Shown here: one piece after another, positions 1 through 8,788 of the stretch
Numbering within the stretch: position 1 is the first letter of the stretch
Layout of the letters: every line of letters begins with the position of its first letter
DNA from: an uncultured Flavobacteriales bacterium
Lineage (GTDB): Bacteria > Bacteroidota > Bacteroidia > Flavobacteriales > Schleiferiaceae
Reading direction: 5' to 3'
DNA: 34,427 nt
Assembly (NCBI GenBank): GCA_937942085.1
Contig: CALDGA010000153.1
Coordinates: forward strand, 1 to 34,427
Notes under the pieces: model-generated
Seen by the model: only the letters and a program-made list of their open reading frames with translations
Database searches by the model: none
What the model was told of the DNA's origin: nothing
Made by a program: the position numbers and the translations under genes

Positions 1-474
1 CTGCACAGATTAGATATGTCTACCTCGGGTATTTTGGTCTTCGCCAAAAATCCACAGGCCCACAAATTCGTTCAAAAGCAGTTCATCAAACGAACACTGA
101 AAAAGCAGTACATCGCCGTGCTGGACGGGATCGTTGAGGGCGATGAGGGCACCATCGAGCTTCCCTTGCGCCCCGACTATTATGATCTTCCACGCCAAAT
201 GGTGTGTCACGAGCACGGCAAGCCCGCCACTACCCATTGGAAAGTCCTCGAGCGCATCAATGGCAAAACGCGCATGGCCCTGCTCCCTGTGACTGGGCGA
301 ACGCACCAGTTGCGCGTACATTGTGCCCATCCGGACGGGCTCCACACCCCAATTTTTGGAGACGAACTCTATGGGGTGCCGGCCAATAGATTGCATCTTC
401 ACGCTGCATCCATTAGTTTTATACATCCGACCACCAAAGAAGAAATTTCATTCGAGGTGGCCCCAAATTTCTAA
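1..474 (+). CDS. RluA-family 23S/tRNA pseudouridine synthase (5'-truncated by window)
   Basis: This is the C-terminal part of an RluA/RluC/RluD-type pseudouridine synthase, which isomerises uridine in structured RNA. The frame is open from base 1, and the first residues read LHRLDMSTSG, the family's catalytic motif in which the Asp of HRLD is the nucleophile. The N-terminal part, and any S4 domain, therefore lies before the window. Later family landmarks are a TGRTHQLRVH block near residue 98 and a GDELYG stretch near residue 121. The first in-frame ATG at 16 lies inside the catalytic motif and cannot be the true start. It is followed after 3 bases by the CYTH gene, so it heads a same-strand cluster running to 2650. 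The family call is firm, but the exact target (RluA, RluC or RluD type) cannot be told from this fragment. Confidence 0.9.
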   Translation: MHRLDMSTSGILVFAKNPQAHKFVQKQFIKRTLKKQYIAVLDGIVEGDEGTIELPLRPDYYDLPRQMVCHEHGKPATTHWKVLERINGKTRMALLPVTGRTHQLRVHCAHPDGLHTPIFGDELYGVPANRLHLHAASISFIHPTTKEEISFEVAPNF

Positions 475-477
475 CGC

Positions 478-942
478 ATGGCCAAGGAAATCGAACGTAA
501 GTTTTTAATTGCCAACGATGGTTGGAAAGCTGGCGTACAACGTTCGAGTTTTTTCGCGCAAGGCTACCTCAGCTATGATCCCGAGCGCACCGTCCGAGTA
601 CGCGAGACCGACACCCATGGATTTCTCACTATCAAAGGAGTGACCGTCGGCCTCAGCCGCGATGAGTTTGAATACGAAATTCCGAAAGACGAGGCGGCCG
701 CACTGCTGAAGATGTGTGAGCATTCCCCCATTCAAAAGCGACGCTATTTCGTGGCACACGAGGGGCATCTTTGGGAAGTAGATATTTTCGAAGGGGCCAA
801 TGAAGGTCTCGAAGTGGCGGAAATTGAGCTCAGCATTGAGGATGAGGAATTCGTTCGACCGGAGTGGTTGGGCGAGGAAGTCAGCGGGGACCGTAGGTAC
901 TCGAATTCTTCACTGAGTTTGGTGCCCTATCGAAATTGGTAA
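478..942 (+). CDS. CYTH-domain protein (triphosphate tunnel metalloenzyme)
   Basis: This is a 154-residue single-domain CYTH protein. The N terminus reads MAKEIERKFL, which holds the ExExK signature (E4, E6, K8) that coordinates metal and triphosphate in the tunnel fold. Further charged tunnel strands follow, such as RTVRVRET near residues 38-45, FLTIKG near 49-54, and an acidic VDIFEGANEGLEVAEIE stretch near 101-117. Bacterial single-domain members are mostly inorganic triphosphatases, while others are class IV adenylate cyclases or thiamine triphosphatases. The length fits the short bacterial triphosphatase type. The substrate is an inference, since sequence alone does not separate these activities. 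It starts 3 bases after the pseudouridine synthase stop and ends 3 bases before the next ATG, which suggests co-transcription. Confidence 0.85.
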   Translation: MAKEIERKFLIANDGWKAGVQRSSFFAQGYLSYDPERTVRVRETDTHGFLTIKGVTVGLSRDEFEYEIPKDEAAALLKMCEHSPIQKRRYFVAHEGHLWEVDIFEGANEGLEVAEIELSIEDEEFVRPEWLGEEVSGDRRYSNSSLSLVPYRNW

Positions 943-945
943 CCC

Positions 946-1569
946 ATGATGATCAAAGACCCCAACCACTATTTTATCGACGGCTGTGGACGTTGTTCCT
1001 TCCACGGTACGGACCAGTGCAAGGTGCGCACTTGGGCTGATCCATTGGTCCTTTTGCGCGAGATTATGCTCCAAAGCGGATTGGAGGAAGAGGCCAAATG
1101 GGGCCAGCCGACCTACACCTTAAAAGGTAAGAATGTCGCCATGATTTTTTCCTTCAAGGACAGCTGTGGCATTAGCTTTTTCAAAGGGGTACTCCTTCAG
1201 GATGATGCGAAAATTTTAGTTCCGGCGGGGGCCAATTCCAATGTCGCACGCCTACTCAAAATCACCTCTGCCGCCCAAGTAGCAGAATTGGAACCGCACA
1301 TCCACGCCTGCATCGCCGAAGCCATCGAGCTCGAGAAAAGCGGCGCCAAAATTCCTAAGCCTACAGAGCGCGAACCCATGCCGGAAACCTTGGCACATTG
1401 GTTGGAAAACGACCCGCAACTCCAAACAGCCTGGGACCTACTGACCCCGGGACGTCAAAGAAGTTATATCCTCCACGTGGGGAGCGCCAAACAAGAACAA
1501 ACCCAGCTCAACCGCATTGAAAAATGCATCCCGAAGATTTACACGGGAAAAGGGTTTAATGAATATTGA
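946..1569 (+). CDS. YdeI/OmpD-associated, DUF1801-type protein
   Basis: This is a 207-residue YdeI-family protein. The central part (about 30-120) resembles the DUF1801 fold, with the EEEAKWGQPTY segment typical of the family. The C-terminal part (about 155-207) has the LTPGRQRSYILHV and NRIEKCIPKIYTGKGFNE segments of the YdeI/OmpD-associated tail. The molecular function of the family is unknown; some members are linked to resistance to peptides or bacteriocins. The N terminus carries three closely spaced cysteines (GCGRC then QCK, residues about 14, 17 and 25) that could bind a metal. Two ATGs at 946 and 949 are both possible starts. It sits 3 bases after the CYTH gene and 16 bases before trmB, inside the same cluster. 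Confidence 0.8.
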   Translation: MMIKDPNHYFIDGCGRCSFHGTDQCKVRTWADPLVLLREIMLQSGLEEEAKWGQPTYTLKGKNVAMIFSFKDSCGISFFKGVLLQDDAKILVPAGANSNVARLLKITSAAQVAELEPHIHACIAEAIELEKSGAKIPKPTEREPMPETLAHWLENDPQLQTAWDLLTPGRQRSYILHVGSAKQEQTQLNRIEKCIPKIYTGKGFNEY

Positions 1570-1585
1570 CCACTACTTTTGCGGC

Positions 1586-2299
1586 ATGGGAAAAGACAAA
1601 CTCCGAAAATTTCGTGAAAACGAGCAGATGTCCTGCGTCGTTGAACCTAGTACCGAAGAGGCACGCTTGGGTTTAGAGCTCAAGGGAAATTGGGCAAAGG
1701 ACCAATTCTCTAACGACCAAGGCCTCGTGCTCGAACTTGGCTGTGGCAAAGGGGAATACACCGTGGAATTGGCCCGAAGAAATCCTCATCAAAACCACAT
1801 CGGCGTTGACATCAAAGGGGCTCGTCTGTGGCGCGGGGCCAAAACTGCGACTGAGGAAGGTTTAAATAATGTGGCGTTCCTACGCACCCGAATCGACTGG
1901 ATCGACCAGTGTTTTGGACCCAATGAAGTAGACGAAATTTGGATCACCTTCCCAGATCCTCAGATCAAATACAAGCGCGCGAAACACCGCTTGACCCACC
2001 CTGAGTTCCTCCTGCGTTACCGCAAATTCCTCAAGCCCGGCGGCACCATTAACCTCAAATGTGATAGCGAATACCTGCACGGCTACACCCACGGCATCGT
2101 TCAAATGCTCGGGCTTGAAGTTGAGGAGGCCTACCACAACATCCACGAACAAATCTTACCCAACGAAGGCATCCTATTCGATGTAGTTACGCACTACGAA
2201 AGCATGTGGCTCGCCCAAGGCAAGGCGACCACTTACTTGCGTTTCAAGCTCGACGGCATCGAAGACGCCATGGCGCATTGGGCTAATTTCAAGAAATAG
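1586..2299 (+). CDS. trmB: tRNA (guanine-N7-)-methyltransferase TrmB
   Basis: TrmB makes m7G46 in the variable loop of tRNA using S-adenosylmethionine. The protein has 237 residues. The SAM-binding loop is LELGCGKGEY (about 49-58), followed by a GVDIKG acidic segment (73-78). The family-specific TFPDPQIKYKRAKHR block (about 121-135) and the LKCDSEY segment provide the catalytic and tRNA-contacting residues. The ATG at 1586 was chosen because homologues begin with MGK-x-KL-rich residues. The frame is open further upstream to an ATG at 1559, but using that would overlap the preceding gene. The next gene's ATG follows the stop codon with no intervening base, which points to translational coupling. 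Confidence 0.95.
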   Translation: MGKDKLRKFRENEQMSCVVEPSTEEARLGLELKGNWAKDQFSNDQGLVLELGCGKGEYTVELARRNPHQNHIGVDIKGARLWRGAKTATEEGLNNVAFLRTRIDWIDQCFGPNEVDEIWITFPDPQIKYKRAKHRLTHPEFLLRYRKFLKPGGTINLKCDSEYLHGYTHGIVQMLGLEVEEAYHNIHEQILPNEGILFDVVTHYESMWLAQGKATTYLRFKLDGIEDAMAHWANFKK

Positions 2300-2650
2300 A
2301 TGGCCAGCGAGTTCTTTGACCGAGTATACCGCGTCGTCCGCCTCATCCCCGAGGGGCGCGTAAGTACCTACGGTCATATTGCCCGCTTCTTAGGCACCGG
2401 TCGATCGGCACGCTTAGTGGGTTATGCCATGAATGCTTCGCACAACGACCCAACCGTTCCCGCACACCGCGTGGTCAACCGCAAAGGTCTGCTCACCGGC
2501 AAACACTTTTTCGGCGGCAGCACCGTCATGGAAGATTTACTCACGAGCGAGGGCATCACCGTCGTAGATGATGAGATTCAAAACTTTGGGGAATTGGTCT
2601 GGGATCCCATGGATCACCTGGATCAGGAAGAGTTTTTAGAGTCGATTTAG
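2300..2650 (+). CDS. Alkyltransferase-like protein (ATL), no catalytic cysteine
   Basis: This is a 116-residue protein of the O6-alkylguanine-DNA alkyltransferase C-terminal domain family. It shows the helix-turn-helix segment with RVSTYGHIA near residues 20-28, the ARLVGYAM segment carrying the Arg finger near residue 38, and the active-site loop. Where true methyltransferases have PCHR, this protein reads PAHRVV (residues 54-59, Ala at 55), so it cannot accept an alkyl group. Proteins of this type (ATLs) bind O6-alkylguanine, flip the base and hand the lesion to nucleotide excision repair. The ATG directly abuts the trmB stop. The last 15 bases overlap the end of the convergent CAT-like gene. 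The family assignment is confident; the repair role is inferred from the family. Confidence 0.9.
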   Translation: MASEFFDRVYRVVRLIPEGRVSTYGHIARFLGTGRSARLVGYAMNASHNDPTVPAHRVVNRKGLLTGKHFFGGSTVMEDLLTSEGITVVDDEIQNFGELVWDPMDHLDQEEFLESI

Positions 2651-3268
2651 ATTTTCCTGCACCAAGGCCAAATACTCACTCATGTGAATGCCGTCCATCA
2701 ATGCATGATCCACCTCTAACTGGAAAGGGAGTATGTATCGACCGGCTTGGGAGGTAATCTTACCCAATACAATTTTTGGAACACTGTGATTCCCGCCTTT
2801 TCGCGGATGCTTAAAGCCGGTAAATGAAAGCCACGGCAAGGTCGTGCCATAGATTAGGTTGGTGCGGTCGGGCCTATCTTCAAAGGGAATACCTTCTGCC
2901 GCTTGGACTGTGATTTGTTGAGCGCGGAAAATGAAATCGGCCACAGATTCCCCTTCAACCCAAGGATAATACGCAAAGACAAAAGCCTTCGTCCCACGCT
3001 GCATTACCGAACAACCAATATCAATGGCATCGTGCAATGCCACACCGTCAGCAGTCCTGCGCAATCGCATCGGCTCATAGGCGTTTGCCGCCTTGACCAC
3101 CGCATATAACAGCGCATGGTGCGTGCTGTAGGAATGCATCTTGCACTGCTGCACAAAGGCCGTACAATCCAGGTTCACCTGAATCCCCACATAGGGGTCT
3201 TCAAAGGTTTTGAAGAATTCATAAGCGGATTTCCGGTCCCAATGTTCGATGTCCCAAGACTTTTGCAT
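2636..3268 (-). CDS. Chloramphenicol acetyltransferase (CAT)-like acyltransferase
   Basis: This is a 210-residue protein of the type-A CAT fold, close to the usual 210-220 residues. The N terminus has the DIEHWDRKSAYEFF segment matching the CAT start region. The PWLSFTGF segment matches the conserved PW-SFT block. Near the C terminus is VDHALMDGIH, the HxxxDG active-site motif (His 188 and Asp 192 in this numbering). Acetyl-CoA would be the donor. Many such chromosomal Bacteroidota genes are annotated as CAT, but chloramphenicol as substrate is not shown here. The start at 3268 fits homologues. An ATG at 3295 in the same frame adds nine residues and would leave only 4 bases to the divergent gene. 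The 3' end overlaps the ATL gene by 15 bases. Confidence 0.85.
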   Translation of the reverse strand: MQKSWDIEHWDRKSAYEFFKTFEDPYVGIQVNLDCTAFVQQCKMHSYSTHHALLYAVVKAANAYEPMRLRRTADGVALHDAIDIGCSVMQRGTKAFVFAYYPWVEGESVADFIFRAQQITVQAAEGIPFEDRPDRTNLIYGTTLPWLSFTGFKHPRKGGNHSVPKIVLGKITSQAGRYILPFQLEVDHALMDGIHMSEYLALVQENLNRL

Positions 3269-3299
3269 TCCACTAAGATAGTATTGTATTTTCAACCCT

Positions 3300-3650
3300 A
3301 TGAATCACGAATCACTCCGAGACTTTGCACTTGGACTTCCCCATGCTACCGAGCACCTGCCCTTTGACGAATACACGCTCGTATTCAAGGTTCACGGTAA
3401 GATGTTTGCCAGTCTGAGCCTTGACGAGCAGCCGGCACGAATGAATCTAAAAAACACTCCGGAGCGCAATATTGAACTTCGAGAAGAGCATCATTGGATC
3501 ATCCCAGGTTACCACATGAACAAGCAGCACTGGAACACGGTTATTGCAGAAGAATATGCATCTGGGGCCTTGATTCAAGCGCTCATTCAGACCAGCTACA
3601 ATCTCGTTTGGCAAAAGCTGCCTAAGAAGGTGCGAGAAGGCGGGTTATAG
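3300..3650 (+). CDS. MmcQ/YjbR family protein (DUF419)
   Basis: This is a 116-residue MmcQ/YjbR-type protein with a CyaY-like fold often described as DNA-binding. Family landmarks are the N-terminal [17 protein letters not shown] segment, [13 protein letters not shown] in the middle, [14 protein letters not shown] near residues 67-80, and a closing [11 protein letters not shown] segment. No catalytic function is established for the family. The gene is divergent from the CAT-like gene with about 30 bases between chosen starts. It ends 16 bases before lepA, but lepA has its own promoter box in that gap. Confidence 0.85.
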   Translation: MNHESLRDFALGLPHATEHLPFDEYTLVFKVHGKMFASLSLDEQPARMNLKNTPERNIELREEHHWIIPGYHMNKQHWNTVIAEEYASGALIQALIQTSYNLVWQKLPKKVREGGL

Positions 3651-3652
3651 CT

Positions 3653-3660
3653 TATTTTTG
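3653..3660 (+). promoter_or_regulatory. Bacteroidota -7 box for lepA
   Basis: The sequence TATTTTTG is an exact match to the Bacteroidota -7 element TAnnTTTG. Only 6 bases separate it from the lepA ATG at 3667, so transcription would begin at or within a few bases of the start codon. No TTG -33 element is found at the usual 19-22 base spacing. The call rests on the box and its position. Confidence 0.5.
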
Positions 3661-3666
3661 CCCCTT

Positions 3667-5463
3667 ATGAAACACATCCGCAACTTTTGCATCATCGCAC
3701 ACATTGACCACGGTAAGTCCACATTGGCGGACAGATTGTTGGACGCTACTCAAAGTGTGACCGACCGTGAGAAACAAGACCAGCTCCTCGACAACATGGA
3801 CCTCGAGCGCGAGCGTGGGATTACCATCAAATCTCACGCCGTACAGATGTACTATCAAAAGGACGGCGTGAAGCACACGCTGAACCTCATTGATACGCCA
3901 GGACACGTTGATTTCTCTTACGAGGTTTCCCGTTCTATTGCGGCATGTGAAGGAGCGCTTCTCATTGTAGATGCAGCTCAGGGCATTCAAGCCCAGACCA
4001 TCTCCAACCTATACCTAGCGTTGGAGCACGATTTAGAAATCATTCCTATCCTCAATAAGATTGACCTGCCTTCCGCCAACCCTGAAGAAGTGGGCGACCA
4101 AATCATCGATCTTATCGGATGTAGTCGCGAAGACATCCTTCACGCTTCGGCCAAAACCGGACAAGGAGTCCCTGAGATTCTGGATGCCATCATCGAGCGC
4201 GTCCCAGCGCCAGTGGGCGATCCGGATGCGCCATTACAAGCCTTGATTTTCGACAGCCACTATAACCCATTCCGCGGTATCGAAGCTATTTTTAAAGTGG
4301 TTAACGGCAGCATCAAGAGTGGAGAAAAGGTGAAGTTCATGGCTACGGGCAAGCAATATGAAGCCGACGAGATCGGAATCAACTTGATCAAACAATCGCC
4401 GGCCAAAGAAATTAAAACAGGGGATGTAGGCTATATCATTTCTGGGATTAAAGATGCCAAGGAAGTAAAGGTTGGAGATACCATCACTGCCGTTGCTAAT
4501 CCTGCCACTGAAGCCATTGCTGGATTCGAAGAGGTGAAGCCCATGGTATTCGCCGGGATTTATCCTGTGGATACCGAGGAGTTCGAGGAACTTCGCAGCT
4601 CATTAGAAAAATTGCAGCTCAACGATGCATCGCTCACTTATGAAGCAGAGACCTCAGCAGCACTTGGTTTTGGATTCCGTTGTGGCTTCTTGGGAATGCT
4701 CCACATGGAGATCATCCAAGAGCGCCTCGAGCGCGAATTCAATATGACCGTCATTACTACGGTTCCGAACGTAAGCTACAAGGCCTACATGAAGAAGAAT
4801 CCAGATCAAGCCATCTGGGTACAAAACCCTACCGACTTCCCTGATCCAACCAAGATGGATTACATGGAGGAGCCGTTCATCAAAGCGCAAATCATCACCA
4901 GCGCAGAATTCGTTGGAGCAGTGATGAACCTCTGTATTGGCAAACGTGGCCAATTAACCAATCAAACCTACCTCACCAGCGACCGTGTGGAATTGAGTTT
5001 TGATATGCCGCTTGCTGAAATTGTCTTTGATTTCTACGACCGACTAAAAACCATTTCCAAAGGGTATGCTTCCTTCGATTACCACCCTATCGGCTACAAG
5101 CAAAGTGTTTTGGTAAAAGTAGATGTCATGCTCAACGGCGATCCCGTAGATGCATTGAGTGCATTGATCCATAAAGACAACGCCTACGACATTGGTAAAA
5201 AGATGTGTTCGAAGTTGAAGGAATTGATCCCTAGACAGCAGTTCATGATTGCCATCCAAGCGGCCATAGGAAATAAGATTATCGCTCGCGAAACCTTGAG
5301 CGCCCTTCGTAAGGATGTGACTGCCAAGTGTTACGGAGGTGATATTTCACGTAAGCGTAAGCTCCTTGAAAAGCAGAAAGCAGGTAAGAAGCGTATGCGC
5401 CAACTGGGCAACGTAGAAATTCCTCAAAGCGCCTTCTTGGCGGTACTTAAGCTGAACGATTAA
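3667..5463 (+). CDS. lepA: Elongation factor 4 (LepA), ribosome-associated GTPase
   Basis: LepA (EF4) is a translational GTPase that acts on the ribosome, with proposed roles in back-translocation and 30S subunit maturation. The protein has 598 residues, the normal length. The G domain begins at once with [17 protein letters not shown] (P-loop), then [12 protein letters not shown] (switch II) and the guanine-recognition motif NKIDLP. Domain II, the EF-G-like domains III and V, and the LepA-specific C-terminal domain follow, ending in [20 protein letters not shown]. The ATG at 3667 is preferred over an in-frame TTG at 3658 because homologues start MKHIRNF and the TTG lies inside the promoter box. 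The GyrI-like gene follows 16 bases after the stop. Confidence 0.97.
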   Translation: MKHIRNFCIIAHIDHGKSTLADRLLDATQSVTDREKQDQLLDNMDLERERGITIKSHAVQMYYQKDGVKHTLNLIDTPGHVDFSYEVSRSIAACEGALLIVDAAQGIQAQTISNLYLALEHDLEIIPILNKIDLPSANPEEVGDQIIDLIGCSREDILHASAKTGQGVPEILDAIIERVPAPVGDPDAPLQALIFDSHYNPFRGIEAIFKVVNGSIKSGEKVKFMATGKQYEADEIGINLIKQSPAKEIKTGDVGYIISGIKDAKEVKVGDTITAVANPATEAIAGFEEVKPMVFAGIYPVDTEEFEELRSSLEKLQLNDASLTYEAETSAALGFGFRCGFLGMLHMEIIQERLEREFNMTVITTVPNVSYKAYMKKNPDQAIWVQNPTDFPDPTKMDYMEEPFIKAQIITSAEFVGAVMNLCIGKRGQLTNQTYLTSDRVELSFDMPLAEIVFDFYDRLKTISKGYASFDYHPIGYKQSVLVKVDVMLNGDPVDALSALIHKDNAYDIGKKMCSKLKELIPRQQFMIAIQAAIGNKIIARETLSALRKDVTAKCYGGDISRKRKLLEKQKAGKKRMRQLGNVEIPQSAFLAVLKLND

Positions 5464-5479
5464 GACCTATATTGTAGGC

Positions 5480-5953
5480 ATGATTACACCTACAATCGTC
5501 GAATTCGAAGGAGCGCTACTCTGTGGCGCCTCCGCTCCCATGTCTCTTCGTTCCTTCACCCCTTGGACCCTTTGGCCCAAAGTAATGCCAAGGCTCGCTC
5601 GTGCAGGCAACCGCTGCAATGCAGACCTCATCTCGTTGCGCGCTTTTGACGGTGTGCCTGTTTTCGGACCCACGGCAGATCCAAGTTTTACCTACTGGGG
5701 CGGTGCAGAAGTCAAGGGCCCTAACGAAGGGTTCGAGCATCTTGAAATTCCTGCGGGTACCTATGCTGTATTTCATTACAAAGGGCTGAGTAGTGACTCT
5801 ACCGTGTGGCGCTATATCTACAGCCAATGGCTCCCCAACAGCCCATGGGAGTTGGACGAGCGACCGCACTTCGAACGCTTGGGCGCGAAATACAAAAACG
5901 AGGACCCAAATTCAGAAGAGGATATCTACATCCCTATTCGGCCGAATGCATAA
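5480..5953 (+). CDS. GyrI-like / AraC effector-binding domain protein
   Basis: This is a 157-residue stand-alone small-molecule-binding domain of the GyrI-like (AraC_E_bind, SHS2-type) family. The features are a C-terminal half with FEHLEIPAGTYAVFHYKG (about 94-111), a YIYSQWLPNSPWELDERPHF segment, and a terminal EEDIYIPI strand. These are the usual Gly-x-Tyr and Glu-Ile-Tyr-Ile-Pro landmarks. No helix-turn-helix is attached, so it is not itself a regulator. Family members bind drugs or other amphipathic ligands, and E. coli GyrI interacts with gyrase. The ligand here is unknown. The stop codon at 5951-5953 overlaps the T-tract of the opposing sdh terminator. Confidence 0.8.
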   Translation: MITPTIVEFEGALLCGASAPMSLRSFTPWTLWPKVMPRLARAGNRCNADLISLRAFDGVPVFGPTADPSFTYWGGAEVKGPNEGFEHLEIPAGTYAVFHYKGLSSDSTVWRYIYSQWLPNSPWELDERPHFERLGAKYKNEDPNSEEDIYIPIRPNA

Positions 5954-5978
5954 AAAACCCCCGACGAAAGGCCGGGGT
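5952..5978 (-). terminator. Rho-independent terminator of the sdhCAB operon
   Basis: Read on the minus strand, a GC-rich stem (ACCCCGG on one side, CGGGGGT on the other, about 9-base loop, one mismatch depending on register) is followed directly by six T residues. It lies about 40 bases after the sdhB stop. The T-tract overlaps the stop codon of the opposing GyrI-like gene. There is no T-run on the plus strand after the hairpin, so it probably works mainly for sdh. Confidence 0.8.
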
Positions 5979-6016
5979 CTAGGATGTGTTAGTCCTTTCT
6001 AGACTAGCTTAGGATC

Positions 6017-6769
6017 TTATTTATTACTGCTCAATGAAGCGAACAAGTAATCGCGGTTCATGCGCGCGATGTTTTCCAAAGATATACCTTTAGGACATTC
6101 TACTTCACAAGCACCGGTGTTGGTACAGTTACCGAACCCTTCAAGGTCCATTTGGTGTACCATATTTAATACACGCTCCTTCGCCTCAGGTTGCCCTTGT
6201 GGAAGCAATGAGAACTGGCTGATCTTCGCCGAGGCGAACAACATGGCCGAAGAGTTCTTACAGGTTGCAACACAAGCACCACAACCGATACAAGTTGCCG
6301 CATCAAAGGCCTTATCTGCATTTTCCTTTGGTACAGGAATAGCGTTGGCATCGATCGTATTACCAGAGGTATTTACTGAGATAAACCCACCTGCGCGCTG
6401 AATACGATCAAAAGCAGAACGGTCTACCATCAAATCCTTGATGATAGGAAACGCCTTCGCACGGAACGGCTCAATGTAAATGGTATCTCCGCTCTTGAAT
6501 TCACGCATGTGCAATTGACACGTCGTGATTTTACGGCCTGGACCGTGAGCTTCACCATTGATAAATAGCGAACACATACCACAGATACCCTCACGACAGT
6601 CGTGATCAAACACAACTGGCTCAATGCCTTGGTCGATCAACTGCTCGTTCAAGTAGTCGAGCATCTCGAGGAAGCTCATGTCCTCCTCTACCCCAGAAAT
6701 AGGGTATGTTTTCATTTCACCCTTTGCTTCAGGGCCTGCTTGTCTCCAGATCTTTAATGTTAAATCCAT
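6017..6769 (-). CDS. sdhB: Succinate dehydrogenase / fumarate reductase iron-sulfur subunit
   Basis: This 250-residue iron-sulfur subunit passes electrons from the flavoprotein to the haem subunit of complex II at the cytoplasmic membrane. All cluster ligands are visible. The 2Fe-2S site has C58, C63, C66 (CREGICGMC) and C84. The remaining clusters are held by [11 protein letters not shown] (C160, C163, C166, C170) and [13 protein letters not shown] (C215, C221, C225), the usual layout for one 4Fe-4S and one 3Fe-4S cluster. It is the last gene of sdhCAB, starting 8 bases after the sdhA stop, and a terminator follows. The direction of the physiological reaction is not decided by sequence; a respiratory type-B succinate:menaquinone reductase is most likely. 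Confidence 0.96.
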   Translation of the reverse strand: MDLTLKIWRQAGPEAKGEMKTYPISGVEEDMSFLEMLDYLNEQLIDQGIEPVVFDHDCREGICGMCSLFINGEAHGPGRKITTCQLHMREFKSGDTIYIEPFRAKAFPIIKDLMVDRSAFDRIQRAGGFISVNTSGNTIDANAIPVPKENADKAFDAATCIGCGACVATCKNSSAMLFASAKISQFSLLPQGQPEAKERVLNMVHQMDLEGFGNCTNTGACEVECPKGISLENIARMNRDYLFASLSSNK

Positions 6770-6777
6770 AGTCTGAA

Positions 6778-8778
6778 TTATTTGTAAGAACGTGTCTTCA
6801 ATTCAACATTCTCGAAAGTCAACTCTTCCTTGTGCAACTTCGCTTCTGCAGGAACTCCGGTGAACTCCCATGCGCTTACGAAAGCAAAGTTCTTGTCGTC
6901 GCGAAGGGCTTCTCCTTCCTCGCTTTGGTACTCTTCACGGAAGTGACCTCCACAGCTCTCGTTACGCTCTAGAGCATCTTTTGCCATCAACTCACCGAGC
7001 TCGATTAGATCAGCCACGCGGCCTGCTTTATCAAGCTCAGGGTTCATGCCATTGGCAGAACCAAGTACTCGAACATCTGCGTAGAACTCTTCTCTCAATG
7101 CTTGGATATCTGCAATGGCTTGCTTCAATCCTTTTTCGTTACGAGCCATACCTACCTCGTTCCACATGATCTTACCTAGACGCTTGTGGAAATGGTCAAC
7201 AGACTTCGTACCGTTATTGTTGATGAATTTCTCTGTTCTTTCACGTACCGCTTGTTCCGCTGCTTCAAATTCTGGAGAATCTGTAGAGATCTTACCAGTA
7301 CGGATGTCCTTACTCAAGAACTCACCTACGGTATAAGGTGCTACGAAGTATCCATCGGCAAGACCCTGCATCAAAGCTGATGCACCTAGACGGTTTGCGC
7401 CGTGGTCAGAGAAGTTCGCCTCACCTAAGGCGAAACATCCTGGAATCGTTGTCATCAAATTGTAATCTACCCATAGTCCGCCCATCGTGTAGTGCACTGC
7501 TGGATAAATCTTCATTGGCTCTTTGTAAGGATTCGATGCGGTGATTTTCTCGTACATCTGGAAGAGGTTACCGTACTTGGCTTCCACCACCTTCTCTCCT
7601 AATGCTTTGATCTCTGCATCAGACGGGTTGTTCACCCCTTTTACGTGCGCTTCTTCCGCACCGTAGCGCATGATGGCTGCTGCAAAATCGAGGTATACTG
7701 CTTCCCCAGTCTTATTTACACCGTAGCCTGCATCACAACGCTCCTTCGCTGCACGCGAGGCAACATCACGAGGTACGAGGTTACCGAAGGCCGGGTAGCG
7801 ACGCTCAAGGTAGTAATCTCTGTTTTCTTCAGCTATATCGTTCGGGTGTAGTTTGCCTGCGCGGATAGCTTCTGCATCTTCCTTTTTCGCAGGAACCCAA
7901 ATACGACCGTCGTTACGCAACGACTCTGACATCAACGTCAGTTTACTTTGGTTCTCACCACTTACTGGAATACAGGTTGGGTGAATCTGCGTGAAACATG
8001 GGTTAGCCATGTACGCTCCTTTGCGGTGTGCTTTCCATGCAGCGGTTACGTTCGATCCCATCGCGTTTGTGGATAGGAAGAACACGTTACCGTATCCACC
8101 CGTACAAAGTAGTACAGCGTGAGCACTGTGGCGCTCGAACTCTCCTGTTACCAAGTTCTTTGCGATGATACCGCGCGCTTTACCGTCAACAATCACAAGC
8201 TCTTGCATTTCGTGACGTGCATACATCTTCACACGACCCTTAGCAATCTGACGGTTGAGTGCAGAGTAAGCACCGAGCAACAACTGCTGGCCTGTTTGAC
8301 CTTTTGCATAGAACGTACGGCTTACCTGTACACCACCGAAAGAACGGTTGTCTAGCAAACCACCGTAATCACGTGCAAAAGGAACCCCTTGAGCGACACA
8401 CTGGTCAATAATATTGCGGCTTACCTCAGCCAAACGGTGAACGTTGGCCTCTCTTGAGCGGTAATCACCACCTTTGATCGTATCGTAGAACAGACGGTAC
8501 ACTGAATCCCCATCGTTCTGGTAGTTTTTCGCTGCATTGATACCCCCTTGTGCTGCAATGGAGTGAGCACGACGTGGTGAATCCTGGAAACAGAATGCTT
8601 TCACGTTATAACCCATCTCAGCCAATGAAGCTGCTGCAGAAGAACCAGCTAGACCGGTACCTACTACGATTACATCAATTAATCTTTTGTTTGCAGGCGA
8701 TACCAATGGGATCTCGCCTTTATGTTTTGTCCACTTCTCGCCTAATGGGCCTGCTGGAATCTTAGAATCTAATGCCAT
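6778..8778 (-). CDS. sdhA: Succinate dehydrogenase / fumarate reductase flavoprotein subunit
   Basis: This 666-residue flavoprotein oxidises succinate to fumarate, or the reverse. The FAD dinucleotide fold is [20 protein letters not shown] (about 35-54). The covalent FAD attachment region reads [15 protein letters not shown], with His 72 the probable attachment site. The later [12 protein letters not shown] and [17 protein letters not shown] segments are standard. It is longer than E. coli SdhA (588) and matches the long type-B flavoproteins of Bacteroidota. The ATG at 8778 is preferred. An upstream in-frame ATG at 8814 would overlap sdhC by 26 bases and add twelve residues without family support. 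The gap to sdhC is 10 bases. Confidence 0.96.
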   Translation of the reverse strand: MALDSKIPAGPLGEKWTKHKGEIPLVSPANKRLIDVIVVGTGLAGSSAAASLAEMGYNVKAFCFQDSPRRAHSIAAQGGINAAKNYQNDGDSVYRLFYDTIKGGDYRSREANVHRLAEVSRNIIDQCVAQGVPFARDYGGLLDNRSFGGVQVSRTFYAKGQTGQQLLLGAYSALNRQIAKGRVKMYARHEMQELVIVDGKARGIIAKNLVTGEFERHSAHAVLLCTGGYGNVFFLSTNAMGSNVTAAWKAHRKGAYMANPCFTQIHPTCIPVSGENQSKLTLMSESLRNDGRIWVPAKKEDAEAIRAGKLHPNDIAEENRDYYLERRYPAFGNLVPRDVASRAAKERCDAGYGVNKTGEAVYLDFAAAIMRYGAEEAHVKGVNNPSDAEIKALGEKVVEAKYGNLFQMYEKITASNPYKEPMKIYPAVHYTMGGLWVDYNLMTTIPGCFALGEANFSDHGANRLGASALMQGLADGYFVAPYTVGEFLSKDIRTGKISTDSPEFEAAEQAVRERTEKFINNNGTKSVDHFHKRLGKIMWNEVGMARNEKGLKQAIADIQALREEFYADVRVLGSANGMNPELDKAGRVADLIELGELMAKDALERNESCGGHFREEYQSEEGEALRDDKNFAFVSAWEFTGVPAEAKLHKEELTFENVELKTRSYK

Positions 8779-8788
8779 AGTAAGAGAA

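Noticed and set aside
3287..3294. TATTTTCA upstream of the MmcQ/YjbR gene as a promoter
   Set aside because: Two mismatches to TAnnTTTG in an A+T-rich stretch; too weak to list.
3658..3666. Upstream TTG start for lepA
   Set aside because: It lies within the -7 box TATTTTTG, and homologues start at the ATG at 3667.
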